This document shows positions 33,477 to 37,532 of a stretch of DNA of 37,532 nt, one piece after another. The notes under the pieces were generated by a model that searched no databases, was not told the origin of the DNA, and saw only the letters and a program-made list of their open reading frames with translations. The stretch is from Corynebacterium sp. GTDB lineage: Bacteria > Actinomycetota > Actinomycetes > Mycobacteriales > Mycobacteriaceae. Location: assembly GCF_030530965.1 (NCBI RefSeq), contig NZ_JAUMTY010000001.1, forward strand, positions 98,723-136,254, in the 5' to 3' direction. Within the stretch, counting starts at the first letter, position 1. Each line of letters begins with the position of its first letter. A program made the position numbers and the translations under genes.

Positions 33477-34279
33477 TGGCGGCATTTTCTTCTGATTCCC
33501 CCGCAGGGGCGCTTCGCGACGTTTTCGCACAGGCCCGCCGTGAGCAACGAGCTGCGTTCATTGGTTATCTGCCATCGGGGTACCCGACGAAGCACGACTC
33601 TGACGAGTTGATGGCGTGCCTGGCGTCCTATGCGGACGTCATCGAGGTCGGAATTCCGTTCTCTGACCCCATGATGGACGGTCCTGTCATCCAGGAAGCC
33701 GGCATGGCTGCACTGAAAGCAGGCTTTCGCGTCAAAGATTCACTCAGCTCTGTCCGCAAGATTACTGACGCCGGTGGTCGAAGCGTCGTCATGAGTTACT
33801 GGAATCCGATTTTGCAGTATGGCCCGGAAAAATATGCCGAAGAGCTGGCCGAGTCTGGAGGACTGGGGACAATCATTCCCGACCTCCTCCCCGAAGAATC
33901 GGCGCGCTGGGCAGAGGCATGCCACAAGCACGGATTGGCGCCTATCTATCTTGTGGCTCCGTCGACGAGCCCTGAGCGGATGGCGCTCACGGTGGGAGCA
34001 GGTGACGGCTTTGTGTACGCAGCCTCACATATGGGAGTCACAGGTGCTCAGCAATCAGTAAGCAGCGGTGCGCGTGACCTCGTGAATCGCGTGCGGGAGT
34101 ACACCGACCTCCCCGTTGCCGTCGGGTTAGGCGTCAGCAATGGGCAGCAAGCCGCAGAGATCGCGCAGTATGCCGACGGCGTCATCGTCGGCTCGGCACT
34201 TATCCGTGCGGCGAAGGACGGGCTCCGCTCGCTCGAGGCGTTGGCGAAAGAACTCAGCGAAGGGGTGAGGGGTGACTAA
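33476..34279 (+). CDS. trpA: Tryptophan synthase alpha chain TrpA
   Basis: A 267-residue barrel that cleaves indole-3-glycerol phosphate and channels indole to TrpB. Seen are FIGYLPSGYPT (28-38), VIEVGIPFSDPMMDGP with catalytic Glu57 and Asp68, PDLLPEES, and VAVGLGVSNGQQA. AAGGAGG lies inside the end of trpB, and the ATG overlaps its stop codon. Its own last codons overlap the GTG start of lgt by 8 nt. Confidence 0.97.
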   Translation: MAAFSSDSPAGALRDVFAQARREQRAAFIGYLPSGYPTKHDSDELMACLASYADVIEVGIPFSDPMMDGPVIQEAGMAALKAGFRVKDSLSSVRKITDAGGRSVVMSYWNPILQYGPEKYAEELAESGGLGTIIPDLLPEESARWAEACHKHGLAPIYLVAPSTSPERMALTVGAGDGFVYAASHMGVTGAQQSVSSGARDLVNRVREYTDLPVAVGLGVSNGQQAAEIAQYADGVIVGSALIRAAKDGLRSLEALAKELSEGVRGD

Positions 34280-35207
34280 CGTCCAGGCCACTATTGTCCA
34301 GCAGAACGGACTAGTTCCTCACGACGGGGGACTAGGTGGGCGTTCGCCCGATGTGACGCTATTAGCTGCGATTCCGTCACCCTCCCAAGGTGTGTGGATG
34401 GTCGGCGGTTTTCCGATCCGCGGATATGCGCTGTCGATACTGGTGGGAATTCTCGTCGCAGTGCTGTGGTCGCAGCGTCGCTATGCCGCACGTGGCGGTA
34501 ACCGCGAGGTAGTTCTCGACGTGGCGCTCGCCGCTGTCCCAGCAGGCATCATCGGCGGGCGTCTCTACCACTTAGTGACGGATTGGCGCACGTATTGGGG
34601 CCCCAACGGAACACCCGGGGATTGGTGGAAGATCACCAACGGTGGCCTGGGAATATGGGGAGCTGTCGTTGGCGGCGGATTGGCTGCCTGGGTGGTTCTC
34701 CGATGGAAGCATCTAGCCCTGGCGCCCTTTGCGGATTCGGTGGCACCACCGATTCTGGTGGCGCAGGGCATTGGACGCCTAGGCAACTGGTTTAACCAGG
34801 AATTATATGGTCGGCCCACCGATCTGCCCTGGGGGCTGAAGATTTTTGAGCGCGTCGACGATCACGGTGTCCTCGACCCAGTACTGGGGCATTCGAACGG
34901 CCACGTTATCGCGGTTGTTCAGCCGACGTTTCTCTACGAGATGCTGTGGAACTTTGCCATCGCCGCTCTGATCGTATGGATTGACCGCAAGTTCAGATTG
35001 GGTGGCGGCCGAGTTTTTGCCTTGTACGTAGCCGGGTACACAGCAGGTCGATTTTGGATCGAGCTTCTGCGTGCGGACACCGCCACGCATGTGTTTGGGC
35101 TCCGCATTAATACCATCACGTCGGCCGTCTGCTTCGTGGGCGCAGTGATTTTCCTGGTGTGGACGCGATCACGTCGTCGCGAGACCCCCGAAGAACTTCG
35201 GACATAA
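34272..35207 (+). CDS. lgt: Prolipoprotein diacylglyceryl transferase Lgt
   Basis: A 311-residue integral membrane enzyme that attaches diacylglycerol to the lipobox cysteine of prolipoproteins, acting before Lsp. The Lgt signature GRLGNWFNQELYGRPT is present, with FPIRGYALSI near the first helix, GGRLYHLVTDW, GGLGIWGAVVGG and PTFLYEMLWN. About seven hydrophobic segments are visible. It would modify the lipoproteins encoded at 5145 and 18479. It is the last gene of the supercluster; the GTG start overlaps trpA by 8 nt, and its position after trpA is the common actinobacterial order. A good terminator follows. Confidence 0.96.
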   Translation: MTNVQATIVQQNGLVPHDGGLGGRSPDVTLLAAIPSPSQGVWMVGGFPIRGYALSILVGILVAVLWSQRRYAARGGNREVVLDVALAAVPAGIIGGRLYHLVTDWRTYWGPNGTPGDWWKITNGGLGIWGAVVGGGLAAWVVLRWKHLALAPFADSVAPPILVAQGIGRLGNWFNQELYGRPTDLPWGLKIFERVDDHGVLDPVLGHSNGHVIAVVQPTFLYEMLWNFAIAALIVWIDRKFRLGGGRVFALYVAGYTAGRFWIELLRADTATHVFGLRINTITSAVCFVGAVIFLVWTRSRRRETPEELRT

Positions 35208-35238
35208 TCGGGCATAAATCTAGGAAAAAAGTGATTTT

Positions 35239-35283
35239 GGTGACCGTATCGGAAAATAATTTTCCCTGGTCACCGACTTTTTT
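35239..35283 (+). terminator. Intrinsic terminator after lgt
   Basis: GGTGACC (35239-35245) pairs with GGTCACC (35268-35274), with an inner GGAAAA/TTTTCC stem, and TTTTTT follows at 35278-35283. It ends the histidine-tryptophan-lgt unit about 30 nt after the lgt stop. Confidence 0.88.
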
Positions 35284-35352
35284 CGTTTTTCGCCGTGGCG
35301 CCGTAAAGCTTATTTCGACCGTTTTGTAGTAGCTAATCCGGGTGGAGCGGGC

Positions 35353-35358
35353 TAACCT
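35353..35358 (+). promoter_or_regulatory. Candidate leaderless -10 box of pyk
   Basis: TAACCT is 7 nt before GTG 35366, with no ribosome binding site between. The gap upstream to the lgt terminator is AT-rich. Confidence 0.5.
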
Positions 35359-35365
35359 GGTGCTC

Positions 35366-36793
35366 GTGGATAGAAGAACGAAAATTGTTTGTACATTGGG
35401 TCCGGCGGTAGCCAGTGCGGAAAAGATCCGTGCTCTGGTTGACGCAGGAATGGACGTAGCACGACTGAACTGCTCACACGGCGTTCACGCAGACCACGAA
35501 CAGAACTACAAGTGGGTTCGGCAGGCTTCCGACGAAACCGGCCGCGCCGTCGGGATTTTGGCTGACCTCCAGGGTCCGAAAATCCGGTTGGGCTGGTTCA
35601 AGAACCACGAGGAAATGTGGGAAACCGGCGAAACGGTGCGCATTACCGTTGACGAGATCGAGGGTACGCACGATCGTGTATCCACGACGTATAAGAATCT
35701 CGCCAAGGATGCTAAGCCCGGTGACCGCCTCCTCGTCGACGATGGCAAGGTTGGCCTGGTCTGCAAGGCCGTTGAAGGCAACGACGTGATCTGTGAGGTC
35801 ACTGAGGGTGGCCCCGTGTCAGACCACAAGGGCGTGTCCCTGCCTGGCATGGATATTTCCGTCCCGGCATTATCTGAAAAAGATATTGAGGACCTTCGCT
35901 TCGCACTTCGCTTGGGTGTCGACGTTATCGCTCTGTCGTTTGTCCGTTCGCCGGCAGATGTTGAGCTCGTCCACAAGATCATGGACGAGGAAGGCCGTCG
36001 CCTTCCGGTCATCGCGAAGTTGGAAAAGCCTGAAGCCATCGACGCCCTGGAACCGATCATCATGGCCTTCGACGCCATCATGATTGCCCGTGGTGACATG
36101 GGTGTCGAGGTTCCGCTTGAAGACGTGCCGATGGTTCAGAAGCGCGCCATCCAGATTGCTCGTGAAAACGCTAAGCCAGTCATCGTGGCAACGCAGATGC
36201 TGGATTCCATGATCACGAATTCGCGTCCGACGCGTGCTGAAGCGTCCGACGTTGCTAACGCTGTCTTGGACGGCACGGACGCGGTCATGCTGTCCGGCGA
36301 GATTTCCGTCGGTAAGTACCCGGTAGAGACCGTCAAGACCATGGCTCGCATCGTGAAGGCTGCTGAGCAGGACGGCACGGTGCCGCCGCTCAGCCACGTT
36401 CCGCGCACCAAGCGTGGCGTTGTGTCGTACGCGGCGCGCGATATTGCGGAGCGTTTGAATGCTCGTGCCGTTGTCGCGTTCACCAGTTCAGGCGATACAG
36501 CACGTCGTGTGGCTCGCCTCCACAGCTTCCTCCCGTTGTTGGTGTTCACCCCGAACCCCGCCGTGCGGTCGCAGTTGGCTGTCACGTGGGGTGCGGAAAC
36601 CTTCTTGACACCTGAGGTCAAGACCACCGACGAGATGGTTGCCGAGGTTGATAAGGCTCTGCTGGCTATCGACGGCTATGAGCGCGGCGACACGGTCGTC
36701 ATCGCTGCCGGTTCTCCTCCCGGAGTTGAAGGCAACACCAACATGATTCACGTTCACATGTTGGGTGAAGACCTCGAAGGCCACGAGCGCTAG
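35366..36793 (+). CDS. pyk: Pyruvate kinase
   Basis: A 475-residue glycolytic enzyme turning phosphoenolpyruvate and ADP into pyruvate and ATP. Seen are DRRTKIVCTLGPAVAS at the N terminus, DVARLNCSHG, ADLQGPKIRLG, the lysine and metal site VIAKLEKPEA, IARGDMGVE, and the PKs signature ATQMLDSMITNSRPTRAEASD, then a C-terminal regulatory domain ending VEGNTNMIHVHMLGE. The GTG at 35366 is chosen because conserved sequence begins there, a TAACCT box lies 7 nt upstream, and 475 residues is the length of corynebacterial Pyk; an in-frame GTG at 35342 precedes the box. Confidence 0.97.
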   Translation: MDRRTKIVCTLGPAVASAEKIRALVDAGMDVARLNCSHGVHADHEQNYKWVRQASDETGRAVGILADLQGPKIRLGWFKNHEEMWETGETVRITVDEIEGTHDRVSTTYKNLAKDAKPGDRLLVDDGKVGLVCKAVEGNDVICEVTEGGPVSDHKGVSLPGMDISVPALSEKDIEDLRFALRLGVDVIALSFVRSPADVELVHKIMDEEGRRLPVIAKLEKPEAIDALEPIIMAFDAIMIARGDMGVEVPLEDVPMVQKRAIQIARENAKPVIVATQMLDSMITNSRPTRAEASDVANAVLDGTDAVMLSGEISVGKYPVETVKTMARIVKAAEQDGTVPPLSHVPRTKRGVVSYAARDIAERLNARAVVAFTSSGDTARRVARLHSFLPLLVFTPNPAVRSQLAVTWGAETFLTPEVKTTDEMVAEVDKALLAIDGYERGDTVVIAAGSPPGVEGNTNMIHVHMLGEDLEGHER

Positions 36794-36806
36794 ATTGTCG
36801 GTTCCC

Positions 36807-36843
36807 ACACCCTGCCATTGCGAGATTCGCGATGGCAGGGTGT
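36807..36843. terminator. Long hairpin after pyk
   Basis: A 12-bp perfect stem, ACACCCTGCCAT (36807-36818) with its complement at 36832-36843, continues inward through a T-G wobble and GCGA/TCGC to a 3-nt loop. It starts 14 nt after the pyk stop. No T tract follows. Confidence 0.75.
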
Positions 36844-36865
36844 GACGGATGCCAATCACAACGCG

Positions 36866-36902
36866 AACCGGGTCGCACCATGATGTGTGCGGCCCGGTTT
36901 TT
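36866..36902. terminator. Second hairpin with T tract after pyk
   Basis: AACCGGG (36866-36872) pairs with CCCGGTT (36893-36899), with an inner CGCAC/GTGCG stem, and the T run at 36898-36902 follows. It lies between pyk and the convergent amidohydrolase and is a standard intrinsic terminator for pyk. Confidence 0.85.
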
Positions 36903-36914
36903 CTATGCCGAACG

Positions 36915-37532
36915 CTACTCCTTGAAAAGGAAGCTCAGGGGCGCTGCCGCCGCAGCCTTCGTCGTCGATGAGATAGTCGAGAGATCGGGGAGGAACGTCG
37001 CCATATGGTTGGCGGGGACGGGCGTCTCATTGCGCTTCTCCCATTGTTCATCCGGGGTGATGCCGGCAGTCCAGAACAAATAGGGCACATCAAAGTGCCG
37101 CGGTATCTCCGAAAAGTCCTCCGACGCTGTCCACCGCTCAGCATCAATGGAGGAATCCCCAAAGACAGCATCGAATGTCTCGCGGACATGGGAAAACACG
37201 GCGGGATCGTTGTCAGTCAGTTCGCCGTGGGCCCAGTACTCTATGTCCGGCTCGGTGGGGCACCCCGACGCCTCACATTCGGCGCGGATCACTCGTTCGA
37301 TAGCGCGATACACATGATCGCGGACGTCGGTGTTGTAGAAACGGCAGTTCAACGTCAGGGTAGCGGTGTCCGGGATGGAATTGTTCGTATTACCAGCGTG
37401 GATTTGCCCGACAGAGACGACGGCGAATTCGCCGGGGTCGACTTCTCGTCCGACGATCCCTTGTAAACGAAGAATGACGTGTGCCGCAACATAAATGGGA
37501 TCCACGGATTGATGAGGGCTCGACGCGTGAGC
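36915..37532 (-). CDS. M20-family amidohydrolase, 3' part
   Basis: The C-terminal 205 codons of a metal-dependent peptidase/amidohydrolase of the M20D type (hippurate hydrolase, N-acyl amino acid hydrolase). The frame is open at the window end; the visible start is the segment HASSPHQSVDP, the usual lid-domain motif, so the first metal-binding motifs lie outside. Seen are VSVGQIHAGNTNNSIPDTATLTLNCRFYN in the dimerisation domain and ASEDFSEIPRHFDVPYLFWTAG, which carries the C-terminal catalytic-domain Glu/Asp. The protein ends in an alanine-rich stretch. The substrate cannot be told. A GTG at 37505 is an internal valine codon. Confidence 0.88.
   Translation of the reverse strand, partial: AHASSPHQSVDPIYVAAHVILRLQGIVGREVDPGEFAVVSVGQIHAGNTNNSIPDTATLTLNCRFYNTDVRDHVYRAIERVIRAECEASGCPTEPDIEYWAHGELTDNDPAVFSHVRETFDAVFGDSSIDAERWTASEDFSEIPRHFDVPYLFWTAGITPDEQWEKRNETPVPANHMATFLPDLSTISSTTKAAAAAPLSFLFKE

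Noticed and set aside
1..37532. Mobile elements, phage genes, CRISPR arrays
   Set aside because: No transposase, integrase, terminal inverted repeats or spaced repeat array was found; gene content and order are chromosomal core.

Overview
The window looks like chromosome of a Corynebacterium-type actinobacterium with moderate GC. The evidence is the gene order dnaE1 / treZ / treY / glgX / hisDCBHA-impA-hisF / lgt / pyk, a BioQ-type biotin operator, many promoters of the leaderless corynebacterial kind (a TAnnnT -10 box 6-8 nt before the start codon), and proteins such as BsaP, a DUF2567-like membrane protein and a trp-region membrane protein that are typical of the order. Species is not certain; the retained trp genes beside lgt and the lack of a trpF fused to trpC point to a lineage that did not take the transferred trp operon of C. 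glutamicum. No tRNA, rRNA, insertion sequence, phage gene or CRISPR array was seen.

Layout. 1-2007: 3' part of dnaE1, facing treZ across a long hairpin. 2116-18243: mostly minus-strand sugar and stress genes (treZ, relS-like, treY, an unknown gene, class I fructose-bisphosphate aldolase, a DEDDh exonuclease with a BRCT domain, glgX, a TetR regulator). A plus-strand island at 4377-6903 (yigZ, a Tat-type siderophore-binding lipoprotein, a small membrane protein, an S4 RNA-binding protein) sits inside this block, next to a 49-residue membrane protein at 6946-7095. GlgX, TreY and TreZ together make trehalose from glycogen or maltooligosaccharides. 18479-21293: lipoprotein, then bioB-bsaP and a DUF2567-like protein, with a perfect BioQ-like palindrome over the bioB promoter. 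21355-35207: one long plus-strand histidine-tryptophan supercluster, hisD-hisC-hisB-hisH-hisA(priA)-impA-[hisF-hisI-trpE]-membrane protein-trpC-trpB-trpA-lgt. 35366-36793: pyk. 36915 to the end: 3' part of an M20-family amidohydrolase.

The most unusual object is the 937-codon gene at 27376-30189. It joins HisF, HisI and a full TrpE in one reading frame, with a 61-residue acidic, Ser/Thr-rich linker before TrpE and no in-frame ATG or GTG at either junction. The HisA here keeps the residues of the bifunctional PriA enzyme (HisA plus TrpF), and no trpF is present, so two proteins of this cluster appear to serve both histidine and tryptophan synthesis. HisH, the glutaminase partner of HisF, carries an extra loop of about 55 residues. 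A short reading frame with tandem Trp codons and a 7-bp hairpin lies between trpE and the downstream trp genes and may be a leader. trpD and trpG are not in the window.
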